From NCBI GenBank assembly GCA_020226215.1, contig CM035228.1, positions 983,901-1,047,900 on the forward strand: a stretch of DNA of 64,000 nt. Reading direction: 5' to 3'. Positions within the stretch are counted from its first letter, which is position 1; every line of letters begins with the position of its first letter. This document shows, piece by piece, positions 49,380 to 62,569 of the stretch. Position numbers and translations under genes: made by a program. This DNA is from Sindora glabra (Eukaryota; Streptophyta; Magnoliopsida; Fabales; Fabaceae). The notes beneath the pieces are model-generated. The model was not told where the DNA came from. It made no database searches and worked only from the letters and a program-made list of their open reading frames with translations.

Positions 49380-50630
49380 TGTTATTGCACATTCAAAATT
49401 TTTGACTAAGTTAGCTAAAATTAAATTAGTTAGTTTTGATTGAGTGTATCCTCAAGCCGAAATGACTTGTAGTTTCATAAATAGAAGAACAATTGTTTAC
49501 AATTGAGTCTATTTTTTGGGGAAAGGTAGAACATATGCCTTTTAAGAAAGACCACTGACATAAAAGGAGTTAACAAAGTTATTAGCAATTCATAAAAGGG
49601 TTATAGTAAGGTAGCGTGAAAATGCATCATATGTATAACACATGGGTGACTAGTAACCATCCCCGAAAAAGATGTAACTACTCCTCAAGCAATAACCTTC
49701 TGACCCTAGCAATATAAATATGATAGATGTGAAGACAAGGAGAATCTTTTGCAAAATTGCTACTAAAAGTATATATCAACACACTCGGGATTCTATATTC
49801 TAACAATCTACAAGCATCATTGCAGCATTGTGCTACCATTTTTCATCTTTAAAGCAACTCTCATGCAATTTCTATTTTACATTATTCTTGGTAAGCAAAG
49901 ATTTAGGTTTTTAGCGGTCACATCTCGCAACCTTACTCTGTTGATGCTGTTGGAAGTATGAAATAAAATCCTAAAATAAATAATTGATTATAACAAAATT
50001 ATGAGCATACCTGGAGCATAATTTGATGAGGTCATGACTGATCTGAATGATAATGATGAGTAGAATTGTAACCTACTTCGCCCCTTAGGTTATTCAAATA
50101 GAGAGAAAAAGGAGAGAAAAATTTTGGGAGTGGGAATCCTTATTTTTCAGTATCAAAATAATAACTCTGATCTCTCTATTTAAGATCAGACTTGTGATAG
50201 GAAACTACTGACCACTAAAAGGCTGTAGGTTGGGACCTCTACCATATGGACTTATACATAATCCAACCTATTATGAATCATACACATTAAAGCAGGATCC
50301 AATCTATTATATGCTTAATGTTAAAATATAAAATTAATTACTTAAATAAATATTTTAATAATTAATTAATGCTAATCCATATAACATTTCTAATAAAATT
50401 AATTATTTTATTTTTAAATACAACAGACGCACCATTAGACCAACCATTAAGTATATATTTAATTGCCTTGTTGTGACAAGATGCATATTATGTTAATTGT
50501 CAATTATTACATCCTTTACTACTTTCCATCAAATCATTAATTTGCATGACTTCTACTATTTGTATTGCATAAAATCCGACCCAGAAATCGATCAGTATAT
50601 TGGGAATGGACCTTTCGTGTAAGAACAGAG
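49380..50630 (+). repeat. 3' LTR of the Tat-lineage element, interrupted
   Basis: Collinear with the 5' LTR at 30,303-31,270, split by the Copia solo LTR at 49,948-50,425. Starts TGTTATTGCACATTC; the end lies near AAGAACAGAGTTGAA, compared with AAGAAAAGGGTTCAA in the 5' copy. Confidence 0.78.
49948..50425 (-). mobile_element. 478-bp Copia-type solo LTR with 5-bp target duplication
   Basis: Begins TGTTGGAAGTATG and ends AATACAACA, flanked by GATGC (49,943-49,947) and GACGC (50,426-50,430), one mismatch. The Tat 5' LTR has uninterrupted sequence at the same place (near 31,040). The minus orientation is preferred because it then ends CATACTTCCAACA like Copia LTRs that precede the initiator-Met primer site. 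Confidence 0.85.
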
Positions 50631-52679
50631 TTGAAACAGCTCGCAAACATAATCTAACTTCAAAGTTTTCTGGAATATATTATTTGTATTAAAGAAATGA
50701 TTAAATCGTGAGAGACATAAGAGCCCTAAGTGTTGTAAGAGAGTGATATATCCTCGTGATAGTTCGACAAAGAAATAAATGTATATATAGTGATGAATAG
50801 TTATGAAGTTAAGAATCAAAGCCTTGAAAATAATGATTTTATAATCTTGGTATTATAATATAAAATTATCTCGTATATATTACACAAATATAAGTTTGTT
50901 GAACCACATTAAATTACTGCTGTCTTTTCTGGTGCCTTTGTGTTTGATATCTGGATGGAAGGTTTGCTGTTGGGCCAAAGCGCCCTTGTCACCAACTAGG
51001 GGAGAAAGCAGAATTCTCTCTACGATTGTCCATCCACTGGTCACCTGCAAATAATGGGTCACTTGTTAATAATTAAGATCTATATTTTTCTTTTTATATC
51101 TATTGTATTCCACTACTTTCTCTTCAGATACGAAATTAATCCATATACAAGACAGGATTAATAGATAATAAAGTCCTTTAATATATTTTTTATTAAATAT
51201 GACATTAATTTGTGTTCAACACTATAATTATCTTTACATGAATAATATATTAAATTATATATAATTTAATTTGTATTATACATATTTTTATTTTATAAAT
51301 GTTAATAATTTGATAATGCCACTCCTTAAGATTTCTTTCAGTTTTAGTAAATATTTTTTATTTATAAATGAAAAATATTGAAACAAAAGAATAGTAAAAT
51401 ATAAAATGTTCAACTATTGCTCAAGGTCTATAATTTTATATAGGGTCCTTGTATCTAACGAGAATGTAAGATTTCAAATTGGTCCCAGGGATCATTTATT
51501 GCAAATATTAGGACAAATGTAAGTATAAAGAAAGCTTTTTATTATTTATACATATTTGTTAATTTAAACTTCAACGTTAGAAAGTAAAAATAAGCATAGA
51601 GTTCTTAATATTTATATTTTTTTAATGAAATACATATATTTACTATTTGCAGATGCAAAGTGGATAATAGATGATTCAGTCACATTGATTTTTAGATATT
51701 CAGCATATCATTCAAAAAAAATTATATTTATTGCAAATAAAAAACTTCTATAAAATTAAAACCATAAGTCATCAATAAGAATAATTATAATCTTGTGGCA
51801 AAACAATTCAATTTTATATAAATAATATAGAATTTTATGTCGTCAAACCTAGTTCTTATTAATTACATTTTCTGATAAAGCAACTGGTCAAACTTTGAAC
51901 CACGGTCACTTTAGAACAAAAGGTAAAGGTAAGCCTTCCTTTCCTTAAACGAGATAAATAAATACATTATAATATATGAGATGAGATGAGTTGAAAAAAT
52001 AAATAAAATTCATGAAATATAAAGCTAATAAAATTCATATTTTATTGCTGACAATTTTATAATGCATATAATAATAATAATATATGATTCATATATTTAA
52101 ATTAAGGAGATAAGATTAATATCTTTTTTAATTTTAATTAAGAATTCTAAATATCACTTCATATAAATATGAAAAATTATCATTTATTTTTTTATGATTT
52201 CTCCCGAATTCACTTAATTTATTTGTTATACAATATTCCGTTAAGAAACGAATATAAAATGTCAATATTAAAAAAAGCACATGTTGGCGGATAGTAATGC
52301 TTGAAAAAATAAACAAGTAAAATATAATTTTTTTTTCTAATTTGAATTACAATGAATGTATCTTTTTTTTTTTTTAATTTTATCTCTGTTATTTCTAATC
52401 AATATCAATCTACTTTACCGATTAATTAGTTTCTTGTAAAGGATATCTGTATTCCCGTAATAAACTTCACAGAGGAAGGTTTTCGTTAACGGAGACATGC
52501 AACTTGAAACAAAATAGGAGACTTAACGATGAATGCAAGTTAAAAATAAATTACGTGGCACGGGTGTTCTTGAACAGTGAAGCTAGCATCACATTCGTAA
52601 ATAATAAATATTGATCGAAACACAAGTACATTGGTTGGAAGGCCCATCATTTCAGTTTTCTTGCATGCATCTCCGATGA
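50631..52679. other. Intergenic DNA downstream of GDSL gene 2
   Basis: No coding similarity or terminal repeats recognised. A less AT-rich patch at about 50,900-51,060 has only a short open frame without recognisable features. Confidence 0.5.
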
Positions 52680-52703
52680 CTCTCTCTCTCTCTCTCTCTC
52701 TCT
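52680..52703 (+). repeat. (CT)n microsatellite in probable 3' UTR
   Basis: An uninterrupted run of eleven to twelve CT units about 70 bp beyond the stop codon of GDSL gene 2. It reads as (AG)n in the sense of the gene. Confidence 0.9.
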
Positions 52704-52769
52704 TACAAACACACAAACATTGGAACACACAAAACAAACGAAGTAATTAGAAAGAAACAAGATGAGTGA

Positions 52770-54385
52770 TTAGGTTTTGGTGGCCAGAAGGGTGCTGAGA
52801 TTCATGGGGTACATGTACTCCGAGGTGCCTGACAATATCCGTTGAACAATCACCCTGTTGGCTTTCTCCGATGGATGGAATCCATCCCAAAATGCGTACT
52901 CATCACGATTTGGGCACAGGTTTGACGCCAATGTGCACAGTCCAATCCCATTATAGGGTCCTTGACCGCAGCATGCTACCTTGGATGTTTTAAATCCTGC
53001 ACAGTTGACAGTTATTGACATGGTTAAGTAAGGACGCCATTATTTGCTCATCATGCATTTTAAAGCAACAACTCATTGCCTTGGGGCAGTGGATTGGTTG
53101 TTTATTAATTGATCCGTGTAGATAGACATGTATGATCAATCAGTGGGTAATATAAAATTACTACAATGGCACAAGTTGAATAAAACGGATAAGGCTTCAC
53201 TCCTTCATTGATAGCAGCTTGGTGCGCGTGTTGTGAATGTATATAACATTTACCATAAGCACCAGGATTGGTGACGAAATCATCTTGCATCATCTGCGTG
53301 TTCGCTCCGATGAACACATTGGAACCGATTTCACCGTTGAGTTGTCCCAGCATTTGAACCAGCTGCGGGTTGTACAGCGCCGCAGCTCTCTGCAGCTCCA
53401 CCGCGCATTCCCCGTTGTTGCCTCTCAGGGCCAATTCCGCTGGCACGCATCCCAGCGGACCAGTTCCCGTCACTAGTACCCTCCGGGCTCCAAGATCGTA
53501 TAGCCTCTGCAGGTACATATAAATCACTCGATCATATTTCTAATCCGATATAAAGAGCTAGCCAGCTTCAATTCAGAGAAATTAGTAACCTGCAGAATCT
53601 TCTTGTACTCAGAGATGAGATACACGACATAATCTGGCAAAGCGAACTGGCGAGACCTGGCCGAGAAAGGAATCAGGTAGAAGTTGTTCACGAAATCGTT
53701 GCCTCCGACGGTGATGAGAACTAGAGCACTATTCACCAATTGCTGGGCACGCTCAGTTCCGATAAGAGCACCCACTCTTTGCTGGTATTCTTGGAAATAC
53801 TCCAGCTGTTTGAACATTCTAATGATGTTTACCTGAGATATGCATTACATACATTAGTAAGTATATATATAAATATATAACTTGTTATGAGTAATTTAAG
53901 GCTTTCGCTTACAAATTGGATTCCGGTGTCATTGAGGATTCCAATGCCGGCGGAAGCAAAGTTGGCACCAACAAGCAATCTTTCTCCAGTGAGTTCCGGA
54001 CTTAAATATGGCAACGTGGGTTCTGATCCAATTGCTTCACCTGTAAGCAACCAAACCAACCAACCACGTTAATGTCAATGAATATATGCTATTTGCACGT
54101 AGAAGCACACAAAAGAAGCGAGCGAATAATAGGTTAACTGATGAAATCAGGAATGTTGAGGCCATTGGAGAAACGGCCAGTGGGTCTGCCAGTTGGATAG
54201 TCAATGCCATAAGGAGGAGTGTCAGCACGGGCTGTGGTGAGCAAGTAATTGTTGTTGCCACTGTCAACCAGCGAATCCCCAAAGACGAAGAATGCTGGGG
54301 CTGCTTCTGCCCCATTCATGAAACCACTTGCCACTGTTATCACTACTATACCTAGCATCACAATGTCTGAGATGGAGCTAGCCAT
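52770..54385 (-). CDS. GDSL esterase/lipase 2 (five exons)
   Basis: Exons 54,385-54,139, 54,040-53,913, 53,832-53,590, 53,506-53,254 and 52,996-52,770, with GT-AG introns of 98, 80, 83 and 257 bp, joining to 365 residues. A signal peptide is visible at residues 1-28 (IVMLGIVVITVASG, then NGAEA). Ser38 lies in FVFGDSLVDSGNNN, the block II Gly in GANFASAGIGILNDTG, the Asn in ITVGGNDFVNNFY, and Asp328/His331 in FWDGFHPSEKAN. Exons 2-4 have the same lengths and phases as in gene 1 (25,777-27,339), so the two are paralogues; both are of the LTL1/At5g33370 type. Expected to be a secreted acyl-ester hydrolase; the natural substrate is not evident. Open and intact, so probably functional. Confidence 0.97.
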
Positions 54386-54472
54386 GGTTTTCCTGGTGAG
54401 ATGAAGACAAATAGACTATGCTCTGCCCTCTGCAGAAATCAAGTCTGTCTGATCACTGCAAGACCTTGGTAC

Positions 54473-54480
54473 TTTATATA
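54473..54480 (-). promoter_or_regulatory. TATA box of GDSL gene 2
   Basis: TATATAAA on the minus strand about 88 bp before the ATG, the same spacing and motif as in the paralogue. Confidence 0.65.
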
Positions 54481-55393
54481 TAGCGCCCGAAGTTTGGTCA
54501 TTCAGAATGGAAAAAGAAAAAAATGGCCCACGCTTCAAAAGCAAATTAGAACAGTTGTTGAATTTGTTGGAAATGAAGGCCTTCTAAGTAAGTAAATAGC
54601 TGACGACACATGCATGAAGCATGCACGCTTGAGCTTTAACTCGATAAAGTAGGCAAGTTTTAACTCTTATTTCCCTTTTGTAGTTTACACTTTGCAAGAT
54701 ATATGTTTGCCTCGTTGGTAATGTTGGCTTTCTTCCCCAATTCCAGTCGGCTATTATGGTTCCACAAAGGAAGTTCATAAATTCATCTTCCTAGTATCGG
54801 GACAACGTTTTACGGATTGGTTTCATTTATTTCGGACTCAAAAGAATAATACTAAAACTCCAGACATGAGTGTTGCGAATTATGGTGCCCATACAATACT
54901 GTGCGTATTTGGAGTAATCCTCTGAAATTTCATAGTTATATTCCGTCCAATAGTATAATTTTAAATCTTTTTCTTATCGTTGTTCGGGCCAAACAACAAG
55001 ACCATAAGTAAAATTCGCATCAAATTCATATCATTTTTTTTTTTTTACTACAATTATGTGAAGATCCAGGAATATACCTTCTTAAGCAGGGCATGGAAAT
55101 AGTTATATTAGTCACGCACTAGACTCACGACAGCCGGTACGGTTGTCCATTTTACGGTGTTAATTTTTAAAACATTAAAATTCACAAAAATTAACAACAG
55201 TTTAAATTTAATATACTATCAATATAAAATATTTTACATTATTGTTAGATATGAAAATAACACATAATTAAAATTTTTATAAAATTTTAATAATTTTTTA
55301 ATAAAATGATAATACAAGTAGATAATAGTGTAAAATTGATTTAAATCAATAATGAATCAAATTTAAATTTAATTAGCAATTAACCTTCATTTG

Positions 55394-55394
<1 letters not shown>
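54481..55394. other. Upstream region of GDSL gene 2
   Basis: Probable promoter-side sequence. Short open frames (for example 54,584-54,778) show no similarity to known proteins. Confidence 0.5.
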
Positions 55395-55451
<57 letters not shown>

Positions 55452-55621
55452 TGTCAAGACATCAAAGCTTTAGCTTTCTTGAGCGTTATAATTTAAGGAT
55501 ATAAAAATTTCTCCCATTTAATGAGACAAAGTCCTGGGAAACATATTATGTGCAATTCTTTTAAGGGAACAAATAAAGAGAAACGCTCAAGAAAGCTAAA
55601 TCTTTGATGTCTTGACAATTA

Positions 55622-55658
<37 letters not shown>
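55395..55658. repeat. Hairpin bordered by (TA)n and (TA)n(CA)n tracts
   Basis: (TA)n fills 55,395-55,447, then TTAATTGTCAAGACATCAAA and about 20 more bases; the same about 40 bases return inverted at 55,581-55,622 with very few mismatches, followed by (TA)n to 55,641 and (CA)n to 55,658. The loop is about 90 bp. A MITE inserted in, or giving rise to, a TA repeat is the simplest reading; a transcript would fold into a long stem. Confidence 0.85.
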
Positions 55659-56383
55659 TTATTTTCAATATGTAATTTCATAAAATTGACATATATACAA
55701 TAAAAAACAATTATGTTATTCTTATTAAATGAAGATAAAGACACAAATTCTGGTTGAAATACATTTTTTTACATATTTTATCTATTCTTCAAGACGAATG
55801 GAACATGGATCGGGAAAGCTATTAAATTCCCTTAATTTTAGGAAATTAAAAAGAGTGATTAGAATCTAAATTAACTATATTAAATTTCAATTTGATAAAT
55901 ACTTTGTCTAGCTGGATTCCAAACTTCAAAACCTTGACTAAAGTGAAAGTTTGGAAGACCATTTCAAAGGCCAAGTCAATAATTTCATAAGAAAGAGTAA
56001 TATAAAAATGAGAGTAAGAATTAGAATTCTTTTACACAGTGCATACATGTGTTTATACAGGGAGATTGTACCTCTACTAATATGATAAGATGTAACTTAA
56101 TGATTAACCAATAACTATAGTATATATTCGGACTTACACAACCCAATTAATCACATAGTTGAGCCTAATAATTGTTAAATAGTTAAGGTAGAATAGATTT
56201 AACGTGAAATGAACCAAGTATATGGATCGATCTAGTTGGCTTTGGGCCCATTGAATATTTGGAGGGCAAGGCAAGTTTGAACAAATAGATTGGATCAAGG
56301 TCGATAAAAAATTTAGGATATTCACAATTAAATATAATAACTGATAGCATAAAAATGAATTCAAAATTATATGTAAAAAATAA

Positions 56384-56631
56384 TGTGGTAATTAAGTCAA
56401 AATACAATAATACTATGATTTTCATTAAAAATTTATGAAAAATTATATAATTTAATAAAATAGATAATCAAGTAAATGAAAAGTGCCTATTTATTTTAAT
56501 AAAATAAATGTGGTAATTAAGTCAAAATATAATAATTCTATGATTTTCATTTAAAAATTCATGAAAAATCATGTAATTTAATAAAATAGATAATCAAATA
56601 AATGAAAAAGCCCTACTTGTTTTAATAAAAA
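56384..56631 (+). repeat. Tandem duplication of about 123 bp
   Basis: Two head-to-tail units, each containing GTGGTAATTAAGTCAAAATA, TCTATGATTTTCATT or its near copy, and ATTTAATAAAATAGATAATC. A few substitutions separate them. Confidence 0.88.
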
Positions 56632-58640
56632 AATATCTTCCATAAAAATAAATAGTGAAAAATGTTTTATACATTTAATATTAAATATTGAAAATTTTGT
56701 GAAAGAAAATATTTTTTTTTAAAAAATAGAAGTTATTCTTCTATTATCACAATTCTAAGTATCATTTTCTTTATTTTAAGGTATAGAAGCAGTATGTCCA
56801 CATTCATTTATATGAAAACAAATGAAATCTTCTTATAATAAATATCTTATGACAAAACAAGCAAAACCTAAGTGTTGATTTTAAGATTTTACATAAGTTA
56901 AAGTTCTAAATTTAAATTTTTTAAAATTGAAGAGATTAAAATTTAAGCGCACTATGGAAGTGAGAGTTTTTTGCATTAAAAAGAAAGACTGAAGGAAGGT
57001 GGGTCCGACACAAACCTGTTTTATTATGAACTTGTTTGTGGCTTAACCCCTACTATTCACAAAGTTTTTTTTTTATTATATATTAAGGAGTGTATTTGAT
57101 TTGCAAGTTATATTTGGCAGATTATAAAAAATAAATAAATTATTTAGTTCATCATTATCTAATAAATTGAAAAAAATAAAATTTTTTAAAATATTTTACT
57201 TCTTATAAAATATAAAAAATTACTTATTTATCTTTTCTTAAATAAGTTCTATTTTACGTGTTCTTTATTAATATATTAATTAAAATTTATTAATTTATAT
57301 TATAATAATATTAATAACATATAATTTTACGTAGGGAGCAGATGGAGGAAGTAGATTAGTAAATATTAAGGGAGAGTATGAAGGAAGCACAGCGCATGGT
57401 AAGATGAAAGTGAAGGGAGAGTGAGCTGTATAGACTTTATAATACCAACCACTCTGTACCAAATATCCCTTACCTTTACATAATTTGGGTGGGAAACGGT
57501 TCAACCAACATCCCTTCACCCACGCATGCAGTGTTAATTTGATTCTCTTCAACTAATTCTTGAGGCTATTAAATTGCCATTCCCAGCATCTGCTAATTGT
57601 AAGATTGAATTCTATAGTATTTATTTCAGTTAAAAGATGCATGGAGTGGAGAGGCACAACGCATTTGGAGGCTGAGTTAATGTTATTGGGCCTTTAATTT
57701 AATTCAGACTTGTTCATTGGCTCCCGGCACCTCCCTCGATTTGGTGCGCTCTTTAATGCATTTCCCCTCACATTTTCCATTCATTCCCATCCCCATAATC
57801 TTAATCCTAATCGCGCAATTTGAAACTAATCTTCACCTTTACGAGACTCCCGTATTGTCATGAATTTTCAAATGAAAAAGTTGTTTTTTTAAAAAATTGT
57901 TCAAAATTATTTGGTTGATATTGAAAATATAATTTTTTCAAGAATTGACTTTCTATATTTTATTTGATTCAATTTTAAATTTTTCATAAAATATTATAAA
58001 AGGGATTAATATATATTTTAAAAATAATAAATAAAAATATTAATAAAACTTAATTATCTTTAATTATATTTCTAATCTCTTTTTCTATTATAATTTTTCT
58101 ATATTTATAATTTTATAATTTATCATGAAATGTAAAACAAACTTATATAAAAAAATTAAGATTTCATATATATATATATGCTAAATTTTCATTTGGTAAG
58201 TATCACTTTCTACTCTTTACAAAATGATGAACTAAAGAAAGATGGCTATTTGACCTGCCTCTTTCCAAGGTTTTTTTAAAAGAAGAATGGGAACAGATGG
58301 TATGCAACTATATGCTTAATTCCTAGCCAATGATCTAGCACATACCCTCATACTTCTTGAGGGAGTACGAGACCAGCTAAAACTCTGCAAATGGAATGTA
58401 TGAGAAAGGAACAATCACTTCCTATTCAAATGATGAACTTGTAAGATATAAGAACTATGCTATGAAAACATTCTCGGATACCAATTGCAACATGAGAAGT
58501 AATGATTAGAATATGACTTTTTTTTATCCATTTTAATAATACACTAGCACCTATCTCCTGATTAAGGCCTTTAAACATGTTTATAAGGATGCACCTTTCT
58601 CAAGCTAAATATATATTCCAATCATACTTGAACCTCATGA
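56632..58640. other. Intergenic DNA, nothing recognised
   Basis: AT-rich with a less AT-rich section at 57,330-57,850 that has no convincing coding frame. No inverted ends found. Confidence 0.5.
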
Positions 58641-58644
58641 AACA

Positions 58645-60520
58645 ATAAGTTATTTCTATAAATTAAATTTAATAAAATTTATTTTCTTTAATTCATTCTA
58701 TTTGGAATTCATAAAGCAAAGGGAATGAAATTCATAAAAGCAGGAAATTAAATAGCTTGATAATATGTTATTAAGTAATATGATTTCTTTAAGAGATAAA
58801 AAAAATCATGTTTTTAGCTTTTCTAAAGGAATGTATGCAATTTCTGTTAATATGGAAAAACTAAAGTAAATGGAAGTTTAATTTAAATGAAAAAGACAAA
58901 ATGAATATTACTTTATTTTGAACTAATTGACATATTAAGAAATACAATGAAAATTTAGATTCCATTAAGCAAGTGGGAATAAGGAGCATGTGATCAACTT
59001 CATTAAGGAGCTACCACATCCACATCTTTCCTAAAATATGCATGTGACAATATCTTCAATAGAAAATCTTATGACAACATAACACATGTGAGATTACTAT
59101 TTTTTGTTTACTAAATATAGTAATTCAATTTCTAACTTTTACTATGCTTAGATAGGTGGATAAGTTATTTTTATAAATTTAATTTAATATAATCTAGTTC
59201 CCTTAATTCTCTTTACTTGTAATTCATGAAGTAAAGAAAATGAAACTAAGAAAGAAAAAGAAACTTAACATGCTAATTAAGCAATATGATTTTTTCAAGC
59301 GATAAAAACATCATGTTTTTTCCTTTATAAAGGTAAGTACACAATTTTTGCACTAAGTCTTTCTAATGCAATATGTAATAACTAAACTTAAAGGGAGTTT
59401 ATTTTAAATAAGAAAACATCAAGAATGTTATTCTATATTGAACTATATGAGGTATAGAGAAATATAATGAAGATTTGGATTCAGTTAAGGAGTATGTGAT
59501 TAATGTAATTAAAAAGCCACCTCCTCCATATCCTTCTAAAAGTATGCACGTGACAACTCCCTAAACAAAGAGCCTTATAACACCATAACACATGTGAGAT
59601 TACTATTTGCCACTTGTTACATATAGTCATTTAATTTCTAACTTATACTAGACCTAGATAGATGGATAAGTTATTTTCATAGATTTAATTTAATATAATC
59701 TAATTCCTTTAGTTTACTTTACTTACAATTCATAAAGTAAGGAAAATGACACTCATAAAAGTAAAATAATTAAATAACTTGCTTAGCATGCTAATTAAGT
59801 AATATGATTTCTTCAAAAGATAAAAACATCAAATTTTAGCTTTATAAAGCTAGGTACATAATTTCTGCACTAAGTTTTTCCAATATAATATGCAACAACT
59901 AAACTTGATGAAAGTTTAATTTAAATGAAAAAGACATCATGAATGTTTTTTTATGTTAAACTAAATGAGGTACAAAGAAATACAATGAAGATTCAAATTC
60001 AGTTAAAAAGGTGGAGTTAATAATCATGTGATCAGCTTAATTAGAGAGCTACTACATTTATATTATTCTCAAAATATCTATATGAGAATGCCTTTAATAG
60101 AAAGCTTTATAACATTATAGCATATGTGAGATTGTAATTTGTTGCTTGCTATGTATAATAATTTAATTTCTAACTTCTACTAAAGCCAGATGGATGGACA
60201 AGTTATTTATTTAATTTAATATAAGCTAGTTCCTTTAATTTGCTCTACTTATAATTCAAACAATAAGGAAAATAAAACTCACTGATATGGGAAATTAAGT
60301 AGCTTATTTAACATGCTATTAAGTAATATGATTTCTTCAAAAGATAAAAACATCATGTTTTTGGCTTTTTAAAGGTAGGCATATAGTTTCTACCTTAAGT
60401 TTTTCTAATATAATATGTAACAACTAAACTTAATAAGAGTTTAATTTAAACAAAGAAGATAACATGAAAAATGTTTTATTTTGAACAAAATGATAAAGAA
60501 ATACAATAAAGATTTAGATT
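58645..60520 (+). repeat. Tandem array of four units of about 0.5 kb
   Basis: The anchor motif (GATAAGTTATTT or close variants) recurs near 58,648, 59,158, 59,663 and 60,195, and a second anchor (ATTC-AGTTAA before a GTGATCA-like motif) near 58,957, 59,478 and 59,998, giving a period of about 505-530 bp. Other shared pieces: AAAACATCATGTTTTT, CTAAGTTTTTCTAATATAAT and ACACATGTGAGATTACTAT. No coding capacity. The last unit is cut short. Confidence 0.88.
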
Positions 60521-62560
60521 CAATTATTTTACATTGTTTAGAAAATAAAATATTTTATTTAAAATTAAATAATTATAAAGTATTTAAAAATAAAATTTAC
60601 ATTTTTATAAAAACTAAGTTTAGAAGTAAATAAGAGTAATTTAAGGTTAAATATAAGTGAGAATGGAAATAAAGTGTGGAGGAGGTTAGAAGGATTAATT
60701 TCTATTATACCCTTAGGCTATATCGTTCATATTTCCTTAAGACTATTATGTTTCCTCTTTACTCTAAAATTCCTCTAACTCTTCATCCTCATCTTCCTCA
60801 AATCAAAGGCTTCAATTATTCTTCTTATGTCTTTCTTTTGTTAATTGAAGTAAGATAAAGGCTATAACACTTTAACCTAAGTAATTTTTTCCCTTATTTA
60901 TTCTTTTGTTCTTAAGAAGATTAGAATTTAGAACTGAAATAGGTTTTCATGCCCTAACTCTAAGTTTTTTGAGTTTTAATGTGTTTATACTAACCCATAA
61001 TCTCTCTACTAATAGTCTCCTCTACAAGTAGTGAGTGAACATTCTGCTAATCTTACTTGTTTTTAGAAGATTTAAATAGATGGAGTTATGCTTTTATTCA
61101 ATAACAATTGATTTAAGGTAAATTGCTATATGTTATTGTTTAGCACAAATCAAATAATGAATTTAATGGTTATGATATTGCTTTTATATTGTATGATGGT
61201 TAAAATGTGTGAGAAAACAAATAAGATAAGATTTAAGAAGAATTTCCTACAAATGAACCATAAAATTGTTTACAAAAATGTAAAAAAGCATATTTGAATC
61301 AATTTATTTGGCTTAGTATCTAAAAAATATGCTATAAATCAATCACCCCTTCCAAAGCCAATGATTGAGGAAACTACATTGATTCGACAAGGGTCACAGG
61401 CTATCACTCTTGCACTAAATCAATTTAAGTCTTACAAAAAGTTAAAGCTAGAAATCCTAAATCGATTCCCCTAATCAATTTTTATGTTTTGATGATTGAA
61501 TTGAATATGATTGACTAATGTAAATGTGTTTACATATTAATTGAACCGAAGGTGATGAAATAAGGGTTTTCACACCTTTGAAAGCATAAATAATGATTAT
61601 GGTATAAATGTTTGTTGAAAATTAATTATAACTTTTATAAATTGTTATTGGTTAAGTATTTTAGGGCCATGTAAATAAGGCATGGTGTTATATGGTATAT
61701 GAAGTGCATTATGAAAAAATTGTTATGATGCTAAGCTTAATTTACTTTAATACTCATAAGAAGTTGTGGTAGAAATAGTATGATATTCTTGTGAAACAAA
61801 CTTGAATATGCTATATGCTTATAAGGGATAAAAATGACTTGGAATGATAAGTGTGAACTTATAAAGGATAAGAATGGATGGGAAATACAAGGGAATATAT
61901 TTATTTTCCATTTTTGTATTTTATTGAATGGTAGTGGTATACTTAACTTGAAATGTGGATATTGTAAGAATTAATAGTTCTTATTCAAGTGTGTGACTTA
62001 CAGTACTATTAATTAAATTGTTAAATTGCTAAAACTTTGAGATGGGCAAAAAGGAGAGTAATTTAGTTAGTAAAGCTTAATTATTAAGCATTGTTTTCTC
62101 TTCTTGAAATTAGAATGTTTACTCACGAAGTCTTAAATTTACTTTTTTGTATTTATTTTGCAAATTGCTAGGCAAATGTATTATTACCATGTTAAAATTG
62201 AACTTTGGAACTATCCTCATATGATTTGGGTAGAAATGAATATTTTAATTGTAATTAGATATAGAACTCTAAACCATCTTTTATAGGCCTTGATTTGTAA
62301 ATTTTATAAAAAAGGTAGACAATATAAATGTTAGGCATTCTTTTATTAGGAATGTTAGTTAGACTTACTTATGATCTAACAAGGAAAACATATTATAAGT
62401 AGCAATAAATCTTCTTTGTAATTAAACTAGCCAAGTTATATAAAAATGTTTTACCACATAATTGCTAGCACATTTCTTTAGCATTGATTTAGATTGTTTA
62501 ATTAATACTTAAGCAAATGAAAGCTGTTGGAAACCAATAAACTAGTTCCACACTAATCAC
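60521..62560. other. Intergenic DNA between repeat blocks, nothing recognised
   Basis: AT-rich; no domain, LTR or inverted repeat recognised. The open frame at 60,676-60,858 is not supported by anything else. Confidence 0.45.
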
Positions 62561-62569
62561 AACCTAGAG

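Larger units (their letters stand above)
30303..50630 (+). mobile_element. Ty3/gypsy Tat-lineage (Ogre/Retand-like) retrotransposon, decayed
   Basis: Direct long terminal repeats lie at about 30,303-31,270 and 49,380-50,630. Between them on the plus strand come the gag C-terminus, protease and reverse transcriptase; then an RNase H-integrase block on the minus strand; then a minus-strand additional ORF. The large size, long non-coding 5' part, the gag tail around ADQIFDLLLNKKYIKLS and the antisense extra ORF fit the Tat lineage. Later insertions inside include a MITE (30,447), a TIR element (40,348), a solo LTR (42,793), a pair of inverted LTR-like copies (45,652-49,372) and a Copia solo LTR (49,948). 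No domain is intact. End points of the LTRs are approximate and no target duplication was confirmed. Confidence 0.82.

Noticed and set aside
55395..55447. Replication origin or matrix attachment site at the (TA)n tract
   Set aside because: Only base composition would support this; a simple repeat next to a hairpin explains it.
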